64,000 nucleotides of DNA from Simmondsia chinensis. Its lineage: Eukaryota > Streptophyta > Magnoliopsida > Caryophyllales > Simmondsiaceae. Positions 12,343 to 22,946 of the stretch are shown here, in pieces. The first letter of the stretch is position 1. Each line of letters opens with the position of its first letter. The notes under the pieces are model-generated. The model did not search any database. It worked only from the letters and a program-made list of their open reading frames with translations, and was not told the origin of the DNA. The stretch covers positions 6,279,501-6,343,500 of the forward strand of contig JAGTTD010000010.1 in assembly GCA_018398585.1 (NCBI GenBank). Reading direction: 5' to 3'. The position numbers and the translations under genes are program-made.

Positions 12343-13333
12343 TGTTGTATTATAATTGGTACCCGTATATCTTATACCATGCCTTGATAAAAGATGTAGG
12401 GCTAAAATGAGCTTAAAATAAGCTTAAATAAAAAATTGGATTATTACAATACCAAAACGCATCATTTACTGTTAAAATGGATCTCAAAACGGTACGTTTA
12501 AATCTGTATGTAAAAAGAATGGCAAAGCTGCGAAAATGAAGGGAATTTCCATTGTGATTTCAAAATTTGACATGTTTGGTCATTGACCATGCTGGCCCTG
12601 CCCATTTTTCGTACTTATTGCCCGTGCCACTGCTCCAGTAGCCTGTCATACCAACTTTCCGTTTGCATTGTGACGCAGTCTCAAATCCATGCCTTTGCTC
12701 ATTTTAGGCGATGCTTTCTTAAGCGTTGGATTTGTGTTTCATTGGTGATGTCTGGGCCATCCATGCAGCATTAATCAATGGCTGTGATGAGCGCATGAGG
12801 GGTAGCACACAAATTGAAGCGGTGGAGGTATTTAAGAACTGAAAGACTACTGTTTTCCACTCAGTGCTCATTTCTCACTCATTTTCCTTAATTTTTCTCT
12901 TATTCCTTATCTTTCCCCCACTGCTCTTTGTGAAACCCTAACCCAAACTCCTTCTCATAGCAAATCTACTGCGGTTCCAAGCTTCAGGCCCTAAATCCAT
13001 GGAGGTTTCATGCTACTTGGTGAGAAGACATTGCTGATTTTGGGTTAATCTCATGGGTGTTTGTCTTAGAAGCCATGTTTTGAGTCTATAATTGGTTTCT
13101 TGCATTGTATTTGGTCTGTAAAGTTGTAATAATTAACTATAGATTGGAGATCTCTCTAAAAATCGAGAGCCAAGGACTAGGACCATCTTTTTGGGTGTGA
13201 ACCTTCGTAAAAATTCTGGTGTTTATTGTTTCATTGCTTGGTTTCGAGATCTCATGTCTATAATTCGATTCTTTTTTTCTTTTCGCAGCTTGTAACAAGT
13301 GTAACATAAGCTATCTCACATAAAACTCTAACA
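12343..13333 (+). repeat. 3' LTR of nested copia (991 bp)
   Basis: Preceded by the purine-rich CAAAATGGAGAT and starting TGTTGT, it aligns along its length with the 5' LTR 6213-7210, with many substitutions. It ends CTAACA at 13333. Confidence 0.85.
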
Positions 13334-14237
13334 TGCTACAATACAAGACTATAGTACAAGAATCAAGGAGAGCGCTACAATAAGAAGAACACCATATTTT
13401 TGCGTAGTTAAGAACCCAAAAAGTTGGTCCTAGTCTACGGCTCCCTATTACTAGAGAAGTGTTTCCACTATGTTAGAAATATTACAAATTATAAGTCAAA
13501 TATACAACACATTTACAAATTACATGCACAAAACCCTAAGCTTCTAAGATAGAAACATCACACTAAACCCTAATCTGCTAGAGCTTCTCACAGAGCCTCT
13601 AAATCTCCATGGATGAGCAGGAAAAAAAAAATGGGTTTTGTCTTAGAGAGCTGCTGAGGGAAAGAGAAACGCAATAGAGACAGAGAAAACGTAGAAATTA
13701 ATGAATCACACGTCCTCAACTTCTTCCTCTTACTCCTTTTATAACCCCGCTTCCTCAATCCAAGCCACAGGCCCAAATCCTAATCTCAATCGTTGATTAA
13801 TACACGAACGGAGGCCCCGATCAAGCAAAAGAAACACAGAATCAGGGAAGGAGGTGACGAACCATGTCCTTGGGAAAGGGCACCATGGAGGACGTGTGAC
13901 ACAGAAAAAGCAAGGCTGATAAAATGGTGCGTGCAATAGATAGGGGAAAGGCAAGTAAATAGTACACATGGGCAAGGGCAAAAGAGACAATGTCTCTTTG
14001 AACCAAAATTCAACTTTTGGATTGGAATTGCCTCTCATGTTCTAGTTATTTACTAAAAAGCCATTGCCAATATCTGAACATGAAGTGTCGCATTTTGTTC
14101 TCTCTTCTAAACTATTTGTGCGTCTTAATTAGCTTGCAAAAGTTCTAACAATATTTCTAACCCCATTTTAGCTCATTTTGGCCGTAAGATAATATTAAGG
14201 CATGGTCTAGTATGTATAGGAACCAATTACATCAACA
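13334..14237 (-). repeat. Outer copia 3' LTR, remaining 904 bp
   Basis: It continues the LTR interrupted at 6212 and aligns with the 5' LTR near 19025-20060, for example AACCCAAAAAGTT.GTCCTAGTC and CCAAATCC.AATCT.AA.CGTTGATTAA. The inner end ...ATCAACA abuts AATCTCCACTTTG, the complement of a typical copia polypurine tract. Confidence 0.85.
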
Positions 14238-14800
14238 ATCTCCACTTTGATTACTATATATACTAACCACTAGAGTGACTCTAATAATTTATTGAATTTG
14301 AGATTTAACCCAAATTCCAGTCCGTTTGGACTAGTTTGACACATTTGGCAAATTTTTCCAAAGGGACAATCTCGGTAACCATGTCTGCAGGATTGTTCTC
14401 AATACCTATTTTTTAAAACTCCACTTGATTGGCATCTAATTGATCTCTAATGAAATTCCTCCTAATAGCTAGATGTTTGGTCCTTTCATGGTATACTAGG
14501 TTTTTACTCAAAGCCAAAGCAAATCGACTGTCTGAGTATATGACTGGTGGTCCTAGATTTAAATTTATCTCTGATAGGGTGACCCTCAACCAAATTCCCT
14601 CTTTAATAATATACTTTAGGGCTAGAAATTCAGCTTCAATGGTTGACAGAGCTATCATGGACTAAAGTGTGGATTTTCGGCTTATTCCTCCACCTATTAA
14701 GGTAAAAATAAAAATTGTGGTTGATCTCCTCCTATTAAAATCCCCATAAAGTCTGAATTAGTATACCTTACAAGTTTTAGGTCTTTTTGGTCTCTCCCAA
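14238..14800 (-). pseudogene. copia RNase H of outer element, broken
   Basis: The minus frame 14658-14413 reads MIALSTIEAEFLALKY then VIYSDSRFALALSKN and HERTKHLAIRRNFIRDQ, all standard copia RNase H motifs. It is cut from RT by stops near 14700-15040. Confidence 0.8.
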
Positions 14801-15042
14801 AGGTTAAACCTTAAACTAAGGTTCCCTTAACATACCTTAGAAGCCATTTTACCCTAATGTGTTTTACCGGGATTCCCCAAGAATCAAGAAAAAAACACTT
14901 ATAGAATACGATAAATTAGGTCTAATGCAAGTCATGGCATACATAAGTGATCCTATGGTGTTAGTGTAGGGTACATTAGCCATTTTCTATTTTTCTAGGT
15001 TAATTTCAAGACACTTACTTACAACAAACGTGTACTGGGATG

Positions 15043-15720
15043 TCATGGGTAACTTAAAGTTTTGCAATCGAACATATTATATTGTTTTAAGACTTTAATA
15101 GGTACCTCTCTTGTGAAGTGCACTGTTTTTATCTCTCTATTTCTAATTATTTCCATGCCTAAAATCCTTTTAGCCTCACCCAAATATTTCATATCAAATG
15201 AATAATTCAGTTTATGTTTTAGGTCATTAATCTCATTTTTAGATCTATTGGCTAAAAGCATATCACCAACATAGATTAGCAAATATATGGCATAGACATC
15301 ATCAACATTCTTAAAACAGAAACAGGCATCATGCACTTACCTACTAAAACCATTTTTCATCATAAAGCTGTCCAAATACCTATATCACTGTCTAGGCGAT
15401 TGCTTAAGTCCATATAGGACTTTTTCAGCAAGCACACGTGATCATCCAAACGGGTTCAACGAATCCTTCAGGTTGAGCCATGAGGATTTCCTCCTCAAGC
15501 TCTCTATGCAAAAACGCAATTGTTACATCCATTTGTTCCAGAAATAGATCAAACTTAGCAGTTCCACTCATTAGAATCCTAATAGTAGTATGTTTCATAA
15601 CTGGTGAGAAAATTTCAGTATAATCCACCCCCTTCTTTTTGTATAAAACCTTTAGCCACAAGTCTAGCCTTATATCAGGGCTTCCCTTCCGGTGTTTCAC
15701 GTACCTTAACTTTAAACACC
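15043..15720 (-). pseudogene. copia reverse transcriptase of outer element, broken
   Basis: Minus frames 15700-15425 give KKKGVDYTEIFSPVMKHTT and the LEEEILMAQPEGFVEP motif. Minus frame 15336-15043 gives IYLLIYVGDMLLANRSK: the catalytic YVDD is YVGD, losing an essential Asp. The two parts are separated by a gap with stops containing a KSLYGLK-type relic. The element is dead at the active site as well as by frame. Confidence 0.8.
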
Positions 15721-15956
15721 CATTTTGAAACCACTAGTTTCCTACGATTAGGCCTAAGTATTAGGGGTCCAGGTCTAATTTTTCCTAAGACTTTCCATTT
15801 CTGCAACTATAGCATTCAGCCACTCTGCTAAGTACTTGCTATCCATAACTTCTCTGTAGGACAAAGATCCAGTCTCCTCAAACTCAAGGGCAATATTTTG
15901 AGTGTATGCTATACAATCAGCATACTCATGTCTCTTCTGACCCTATCCCTAGCTAA

Positions 15957-16900
15957 CTAGTAGTTATGTAGATTATGCCTTGCCTCAATTTGGTTGTTAT
16001 CACCTTTATCAGTTCTATCTTGTTGCATTTCTGGTTCTATTTTAGTTCCATTTCCATTCCGAGTGTCTAGGTAAATTGGACTAGGCGGCTTAACTTCAAA
16101 TTCAAATATCTCAGGGTTAAATATCTTAACTGTTTTAGAACCATTAGTTAAATATTGGTTTAGATAGGGCATTTCATTCTCATTGAATGTTACATTCCTA
16201 CTAATTATAGTTGTGGTCCTATTTCTATCTTTAATTCCTATTCTATAACCTTTAACACCAGATGGCTAGTTAAGGAAAACCCCCGCGACAGCCTTAGGTT
16301 CCAATTTATCTTCATTTTGGTGGGCAAATGCAAAACAACCAACCATACATAGATTATTGTAGTTAGCAGGTTTTCCACCATACTTGCTCCGGTGTTTTCA
16401 AGTTAATACCAGTACTAGGTGATCTGTTTATTAAGTATGCTGCAGTATTAACCGCTTCATCCTAGAATTGCTTATTCATACTAAAAAGAAAATAGCAAGT
16501 ATCTAACCCTATCAAGTAGTATTATGTTCATTCTCTTTCCTACACCATTCTATTGGGGTGTTTTCCTAAAATGTGGTGTCTTTTGATCCCATATTTATCA
16601 AACAAAGCATCAAATTCATTGTTTACAAACTCAAGTTCATTGTTAGTTCTTAAAACCATTATTTTCCTTCTAGTTTGGCTTTCAAACAATGTTTTTCTAT
16701 TTCACAAAGGTTTCAAAACTATCATTCTTGTTTTCAACAGATACATCCAAACCTTTCTTGAAAAATGATCCACAACATACAAGAAATAATGGGCTTCACC
16801 CATTGTAGGTACCCTTGAGAGTCCTCACAAGTTAGAGTACACATAATCAATAGCACCAGAAGTACTTAAAATGGTAGAAAATGCAAGCCTGTGATTCTTT
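15957..16900 (-). pseudogene. copia integrase and linker of outer element, broken
   Basis: In shifted minus frames from about 16860 to 16600 I read YVYSNL.GLSRVPTMGEAHYF, VVDHFSRKVWMYLLK and TNNELEFVNNEFDALFDKYGI, which correspond to the DDE core. The usual RTDNG motif is NNE-like, so catalytic residues are lost. The acidic linker 16172-15957 (EIFEFEVKPPSPI) sits between integrase and RT, as in the nested relative. Confidence 0.7.
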
Positions 16901-17826
16901 CCAAATACACAATGATCACAGAATTCCAATTTTGACACACAATCAAGACCTAATAGCCCCTGCTTAATTCAACCAAACCTCTCTTTGAAATATGGCCTAA
17001 CTTTCTATGCCATAGGTTTGTAGTGTCGAGTCTATCTTTCTGGACTAGGCAAGACTCCATAGAAACCACCTCACCCCTTAAAGATATAAAGACCATTCTT
17101 GACCACACCTTTGAGGACTACTAGGGCTTCCTTTAGAACTTTCATTTCACCCTATCCTACTCTCAAGTTCAAACCACTTAGGCCTTGTTGTTCTAGTAAT
17201 ATAAGGTTTCTTCTTAGTTCAGGGACATGTCTAACACTTTCTAAGACAAAGTTAGACCATCCTAACACCCTGATTCTCATTGACCCAGCACCTACAAACC
17301 CTCCAGCAATGGTTTTTTTTTTTTTTTTTTTTTTCTCTCGGACCTATAGCCATGGTTATTGTCCAACAAAACCTTCCCCTCATTCACAGATTTGTAATCA
17401 GTAAAATATGAATGTTTAGAAGACATATGAAAAACTACGTCCAGAGTCCATAACCCATTAATGCATTGTAAGTTCAGAAGTAGCCACTAAGACTTCACTA
17501 GGCTCATAGTTATCAAAATACACAGTGTTATTAGCAGTGGGTTGTTTCTTATTACTCTTTTTTGGATAATAATGGTTTGTATAGCCCATTTTTCCACAGT
17601 CATAACATTTTATGTTAGAGAAATCTCATTTGCTTCTAGATTAGGACATGTTATTGCTTTTACCTCTTAAATTATTATTGTTGTTATCTCTTATCTTAAA
17701 TCCACCTCTAATAGAAAGTCCTTCTCGATTATTCCCCCTGGTACTAGGGTACTTTCTATCTTTTTTCAGTTATACTATCTTAGAACTAAAGGCGTCTTCT
17801 ACTTCATCAAGAGATATGGTCTTACG

Positions 17827-18437
17827 ACCATACCTAGGGATGGCAATGGGGCGGGGCGGGGCGGGGCGGGGCGGGGCGGGGGGTGTCTCCTCCATACCCG
17901 TACCCGCCACCCAAATCCTATACCCGTACCCGCTGCATTACCCGCCACGGATATGAAGTGGATACCCGTACCCGCCCCGACGGGTACAAACTCATACCCG
18001 TACCCGCCCCATTACCCGCGGGTATCCATCGAATATGCATTACCCGCCCCGTACCCTCTCTAATGTGCATAGAAAACGATTATCTATACCAGGTCATATT
18101 AGTTATTTAATACTACTTTTAAAAATCAATTATATTTTTTTATAACATTGATAAACAATTTAGGTTATTGAATTTAAACACGTATTATTTTAATTTGAAG
18201 GTTAATTATGTACAAAATAAAGCGGGTATGGCGAGTATGAGGTGGAGTGGGGCGGGTATGGAGCGGGGCGGGTACAAAGCTATACCCGTACCCGCCCCAT
18301 ACCCGTGACGAGTACGGGGCGGGTACACCGAACCCATACCCACTACCCGCCCCACTTATACTCGTATCCGCCCCAAACGGGGCGGGTACCCACGGGTAGC
18401 GGGTTTTACCCGCCCCATTGCCATCCCTAACCATACC
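17827..18437. mobile_element. Non-autonomous hAT-type element, GGGATGGCAA family, with 8-bp duplications
   Basis: The element 17835-18429 begins TAGGGATGGCAATGGGG and ends with its complement CCCCATTGCCATCCCTA. Perfect 8-bp duplications ACCATACC lie at 17827-17834 and 18430-18437, as expected for hAT superfamily insertion. The body is built of GGGGC and GGGTACC/CCCGTACCC units in both directions and has no real coding capacity. Two further members are at 41364-41920 and 50817-51766. Confidence 0.88.
17847..17882. repeat. (GGGGC)n tandem run
   Basis: About six GGGGC units follow the left terminal repeat of the hAT-type element. The G-rich strand could fold into a quadruplex, which is inference only. 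Confidence 0.85.
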
Positions 18438-18949
18438 TGAGGGTATCTATAAAAGCCCTCAAGTACTTAGGTAAAGATCCTAAAAAAAACACAACCTAAA
18501 CTTCATCAGGAACCATGACCTTAATGTTGGCTAGGTCTTTTAACGCCCTATGAAAGTCATCTAAGCTGTCCTCCAATGGTCTGTTCTCATCCATCCAAAA
18601 GGTATAGAACTTTTTCATGTACAATACCCTATTAGCTAAATACTTAGTGGCATAAAATTGCTTTAGTTTTACCCAAACTATAGCACAAGTCTTTCAAAAC
18701 AAACATTAGCCACAGCTAATTATCAAGAAAAAGTAAGAGGTTATCATGCGCTAACTGCTCAATATATACCATCTTCTTATTAGAGAGGTCTTTTGGCTTG
18801 TCTTTCTCTATAAAAAGTGCTGAACTGGCCCCAATCGACATCAGAAGAGCCTTGACTTTGACCTTCCATAACTCAAAGTCGTTTCTCCCATTGAACTTCT
18901 CAACGCCGTGCTTAGAAAAAGCCATTTCTAAGGATCTTTCCACTACCAA

Positions 18950-18966
18950 ATGGCTATGATACCACT
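18950..18966 (-). other. Primer binding site of outer copia
   Basis: The minus strand reads GTGGTATCATAGCCA directly after the LTR end ...CCAACA. This is a one-base variant of the initiator-Met-tRNA primer site. Confidence 0.7.
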
Positions 18967-19489
18967 TGTTGGTGTTGTATTTCAGAAATAGCCTTTGTTG
19001 AGTTTGATTTACAACCTAGAAGCACCACAACACAAAAACAAAGGAAAACACCACAACACCAACACCACCAGATTTTTATGTGGTTCGGACCCCAAAAAGT
19101 TCGTCCTAGTCCATGGCGCCCTATTGCTAGATAAGTCTTTCCACTATGTTAGAAATATTACAAAGACCGACTGTTGAAAGTATGGCGCTTCACACCTCGC
19201 TGTGCTTGCACCTATTCGATCCAAAACTTGAGATAATGGGGCTTGTAGCAAAAGGCTTTTCTCAGGAGTAAGAAAGCTTGACGTTGACAATCGATTCCTT
19301 CCAAAGGGAGTTTACAAGCCGAATATACAACGTATTTACAAATTGCATACACAAAACCCTAGACTTCTAAGATAGAAACCTCAAACTCAATCTACAAGAT
19401 CTTCTCACTAGAACCTCTAAATTGCCATGATGAGCAAGAGAATAAATTAGGGTGAGGGTTTTGCCTTGGAGAGCCGCTAAGGGAAAGAG

Positions 19490-19521
<32 letters not shown>

Positions 19522-20060
19522 AAATGAAGAAAATGAATCACACGTCGTCAACATCCTTTGTCTTACCCCTTTCATACCTCCCGCCTCCTCAACCCAAGCC
19601 GTAGCTCCAAATCCCAATCTAAACCGTTGATTAACACACAAACTAATGGCCCAGATCAAGTAAAAGAAACACAAATCCAAAGAAGGGGACAAAACATGTC
19701 CCTAGGAAAGGGCAGGGATGGACAACGCATGGCACAGAAAAGACAAGGTAAACAAAATAGTGCGGACAACGAGCAGGGGCAGAGCAAGCAAATAGTACAC
19801 ACATACAGAGGAAAAACAGACAATGTCTTTACGACAAAAATTCAACTTTTGGATTAGAATTGCCCCTCAAGTTCTAGTTACTTAAGAAAATACCACTGCC
19901 AATATCTGACCATGAAATGTTGGTGTTTTGTTCTCTCTTTTATGCGTTTTAATTAGCTTGTTAAAATCCTAACAATATTTCTAAGCTCATTTTATCTCAT
20001 TTTAGCCCTAAGTTAATATTGTGGCATGATCTAGCACATAAATAAACCAATCATAGAACA
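18967..20060 (-). repeat. 5' LTR of outer copia (1094 bp)
   Basis: On the plus strand it starts TGTTGGTG next to the primer site and ends CATAGAACA at the ATTAT duplication. It matches both halves of the 3' LTR. An (AG)n run lies at 19497-19521. Minus-strand transcription would start inside it, but I cannot place a TATA box with confidence. Confidence 0.85.
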
Positions 20061-20065
20061 ATTAT
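20061..20065. repeat. Target-site duplication ATTAT (right) of outer copia
   Basis: Partner of 6150-6154; immediately outside the outer LTR. Confidence 0.85.
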
Positions 20066-20539
20066 CATTATTTTTAAATTTTTAACTTCTATATGGTAAC
20101 TTATTGTTCTTGTAATTGAGTTTGTTAGATGAAAAATCTATTCAAATCAGTCTAGTCCAAAACTTGGTTTCAATCAGTTTGGTCCATGGTCCTATCATTT
20201 GATGGAATTGGGTCCCCGATCCAATCTTGAACTAATGTGCCCCCATACCACTTTGATACCATTGAAAAGCGCGATCGTGGCAAATTTGAGGCGGGGTGTG
20301 TGCATCTGAAGTGGGATTTACCTATAATTAAAAGTCATAAGTTCTTATAGGTGTTTTTATATAGAAAATCACCTCTAAAAATTAACAGTTTTGCGTAAGC
20401 ACCACAAATTTTTAATATGTAGAAAATCACCTTCAAAAGTATAATTTTCTCAATCAACCACCTACATTGAAATCGTTAGTTTTCCATTGAGAATAAATGT
20501 GTAATTGTCCATTGTTTATACAAAAAAAAAAAAAGAGAA

Positions 20540-20660
20540 AAATACACTTGTTGGTATAAGTTTACTTGGTAAAACAATATACCCGAAAATAATCTCTACA
20601 TGCAAGTTCGAATCTCATAACATGCTTGTGTGTATAGAGATTCGAACCTGCGAATAAAGC
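20540..20660 (+). repeat. Possible tRNA-derived SINE fragment
   Basis: TTACTTGGTAAAACAATAT resembles a pol III box A region and GCAAGTTCGAATCTC a box B, about 45 bp apart. No duplications were identified. Confidence 0.35.
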
Positions 20661-21379
20661 CACCTCAACATTATGATGCTTTTTTACTGACTAAAGTCAA
20701 ACCAACATGTGTTATATTTTCCCCTATTTTGTATATAACCTAAGCAAAAATCAAACGTGTAACTCAAACAGAATACTAGAAGCACTAATGTAGAAAACCG
20801 AAAATGGACTATTTTTTAAGGTAATTTCTTGAAAAAGTTTCAAATTTTAATCTATCACTAAAGATTATACTTTTTTCAAAGTAAGGAATAAACTTGAGAA
20901 TTGCGTAAGTTATACACGATAATGATAATGGTTATGAAAACTCTGAAGTGTATTATGCTAACATTATGTTTAACTTGTTAGGACGACACCCGTACCAAAA
21001 CTCTAAATTGAAACTAGCATAAAGAAACAAAGGGGTTTGGCCAAAAAATAAAAAACACAAAAATTTACATGGCTCAACCAAAGCATACACCTAGAAAGGA
21101 GCACAAAACAATTTCACTACTTACAGAATAGTACAGGAGGCAATTCATTTGTTCGTTTACTCCCTAAAAAAAAATGTATGCATATCTATAGTCACATGCT
21201 AAATCATAACAGATTTGACTCAATACTCAACTTCATAAGCAAGTTTTATGACCCAATATAGTGATTATGCTAAAACTTCATACATCAATCTTTAAAAGAA
21301 AAGAAATTAAGGAAGAAAAGGAAAAACTAAGGAAAAAAATCAGTATTAAGGAAGAAGGAAGAAAATAGAAGGGAAATTG

Positions 21380-21725
21380 GAAGGAAAACAGAGTTGAGAG
21401 AAAAATAGAAAGTTTAATTTGAAAATTAGAGGGCAATTTTATTCATCTTGCAAATTCCTGATTACAAATGAGTCTTAAGAAGCCTTATATAGAGTTTACA
21501 AGGTAGAAATAATAAAATGAATAAAAAATAAAAAATCAGATAGAATAACAAAAACCAAAAAATACGCATCCAAAAGCCAATCCAATCGATTATGTAGGTA
21601 TCCGATAGATCGGGTACCAACAGAAACTCTAAGCAAACTAATTCTATCAATCAGATATTAATAGGATCATAACAACAAGGCTCATTAAAACCAGAATCTA
21701 CAGGTAAGCCAAACAATTCTCCCGC
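21380..21725 (-). repeat. LTR-like fragment
   Basis: On the minus strand a TATA-like CTCTATATAAGGC is followed by a segment with the composition of a plant LTR R/U5 region. Neither terminus nor duplications are clear. Nothing coding lies next to it, so it may be a solo LTR remnant. Confidence 0.3.
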
Positions 21726-22744
21726 TGGTTACGGATTGAATCACATACATTTTAACCCAAAATAGCATGTGCCCCCTCCTCACACAATATAAGGCATACT
21801 TCAATTTATCAAGCGGTACACTTTTCTATAGCGAATCAAGTAGATTCATGCTTGCGTAATCAAATTTCACCAATTATTTGACTAAATTTTTTTCTAACAT
21901 ATCCTAACTTTCAATTCTTTTCGTTTGTGTACGCTTAACACATAGAAAGATCCATAATTAAAAAAAAAAAATTTTAAATAAACAGAGAATTACACATGCT
22001 TGTGTAGGGAGTATTGTCCATTTTAAAAGTTTAATTTTCGGAAAATGAAGTCTCCTGAGTCAACATTTTAAAACTTATTGATTATGTCAACTATAAAAAA
22101 CAGAAAAGTTGCAAGTAAATTCAATCAAAATTAACAAAAAGGATCAGAGTCCGGAAGGAATGGGATTAATCCATCAGGTTAAGTTTTCGATCAGTCGTAA
22201 ATACAGTCGATCAATCGAATCAACCTTCTTGACAGTTCAGCAAGCTACATATTTTGAGCTTGCAATTTCACATTTGAATGACTCGCCTACATTTGGCTCA
22301 ACTAAGCAAAAACATAACTCGATGAGCTTGCCTCATGTACGCTTATTCAAACTCAATATTGACTCATTTAGGCTCAACTCGGCTTGATCTTGGACAATTT
22401 AATTTATAATTTAAATCAAGGTTGCCTACGAACTCAAGCTATACTAAGTTCAGGCTCAGCTTAATGAGCAAACTCAACCCAAGCCCAGCCCATTAAGCAT
22501 TTTAACGAGCCCACTCAAGAGCCCTTGGCTTATTTACGCTGCTGTTACTAACATTGAAGAACACATCATGTCACAGAAACCCAAGAAACTTAATAGATTC
22601 CAACATGGTCTGTTGGATCCAGTTAAACACAATCATTGATTGTCAATCAAGGTTGAGACTTGAAGACCAGAGATCTTAGATTCGAGTTCGACTCTACTTA
22701 CCCACCAAAATAAAAAATAAATATAAAAAATCTTATCGAGGGTC

Positions 22745-22823
22745 CTAATCAAACTGCTGCCGCAGCTGCATTTAAGTCTCACTTTTCCGGGTAGCATGAG
22801 ATGACTGCCCTCTCATTCTCTTG
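22745..22823 (-). pseudogene. Duplicated tail of the zinc-ribbon gene's last exon
   Basis: This stretch repeats, with few changes, the last 25 codons of the host gene's exon 4 (22947-23025), including the same stop position. Read on the minus strand it has a KRMRGQSSHATRKSET-like start, then a TAA where the gene has Glu, then MQLRQQFD and the stop. It lies about 200 bp beyond the real stop, so it would be in the 3' UTR or just downstream. A fragment of a dispersed repeat (CTAAATTGAAATAACT...CCGCGTAAATAA) lies between the two copies. Confidence 0.75.
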
Positions 22824-22946
22824 TACGGGGACTAAATTGAAATAACTAAAAATACAAAAGACTAAATTAACATAATGGGAAAAGTACAGGACCTTCCGCG
22901 TAAATAATCCAAAAAGAAAAGAACTTACGAAGGAAAAGTCAAGGGT

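Larger units (their letters stand above)
6213..13333 (+). mobile_element. Nested Ty1/copia retrotransposon, plus strand
   Basis: LTRs at 6213-7210 and 12343-13333 flank a copia internal region in the order gag, protease, integrase, RT, RNase H. The LTRs start TG and end CTAACA, the primer site follows at 7211, and a polypurine tract (CAAAATGGAGAT) precedes the 3' LTR. The 5 bp on each side are CACCA and TGCTA; aligned to the intact outer LTR they occupy the same five positions, so they are a target duplication changed by three transitions. Frames are broken and the LTRs differ at many sites, so it is old. A DNA element (9098-10041) sits in the integrase-RT interval. Confidence 0.88.
17570..18949 (-). 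pseudogene. copia gag of outer element, interrupted by a hAT-type element
   Basis: The minus frame from 18949 includes EKFNGRNDFELWKVKVKALL and GASSALFIEKDKPKDLS, near-identical to the nested copy's Gag. The middle (about 18600-18440) is out of frame. The 17835-18429 insert splits the region around an LRYGRKTISLDE-like motif. A degenerate knuckle (CYDCGKMGY, with a His-to-Tyr change) lies near 17585-17620. Confidence 0.75.
6155..20060 (-). mobile_element. Outer Ty1/copia retrotransposon, minus strand, split by nested insertions
   Basis: The 5' LTR (18967-20060) and the interrupted 3' LTR (6155-6212 joined to 13334-14237) flank an internal region 14238-18966 read on the minus strand: primer site, gag, integrase, RT, RNase H, polypurine tract. 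Perfect 5-bp duplications ATTAT flank the whole. A related copia element (6213-13333) sits in the 3' LTR and a hAT-type element (17835-18429) in gag. All frames are broken. Without the nested DNA the element would be about 6.2 kb, a usual copia size. Confidence 0.88.
20066..22744. other. Intergenic DNA 3' of the zinc-ribbon gene
   Basis: No gene is recognised. Likely SINE debris lies near 20540-20660 and 22590-22720. A minus-strand LTR-like piece lies near 21380-21720. A degenerate GAGCTTG/CTCAACT-rich stretch at 22240-22520 resembles the hAT-type element at 50343-50808 and is probably an old relative. Confidence 0.5.

Noticed and set aside
17648..18434. Several open frames on both strands in a GC-rich block
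   Set aside because: They are translations of GGGTACC-type units in a non-coding hAT-type element.
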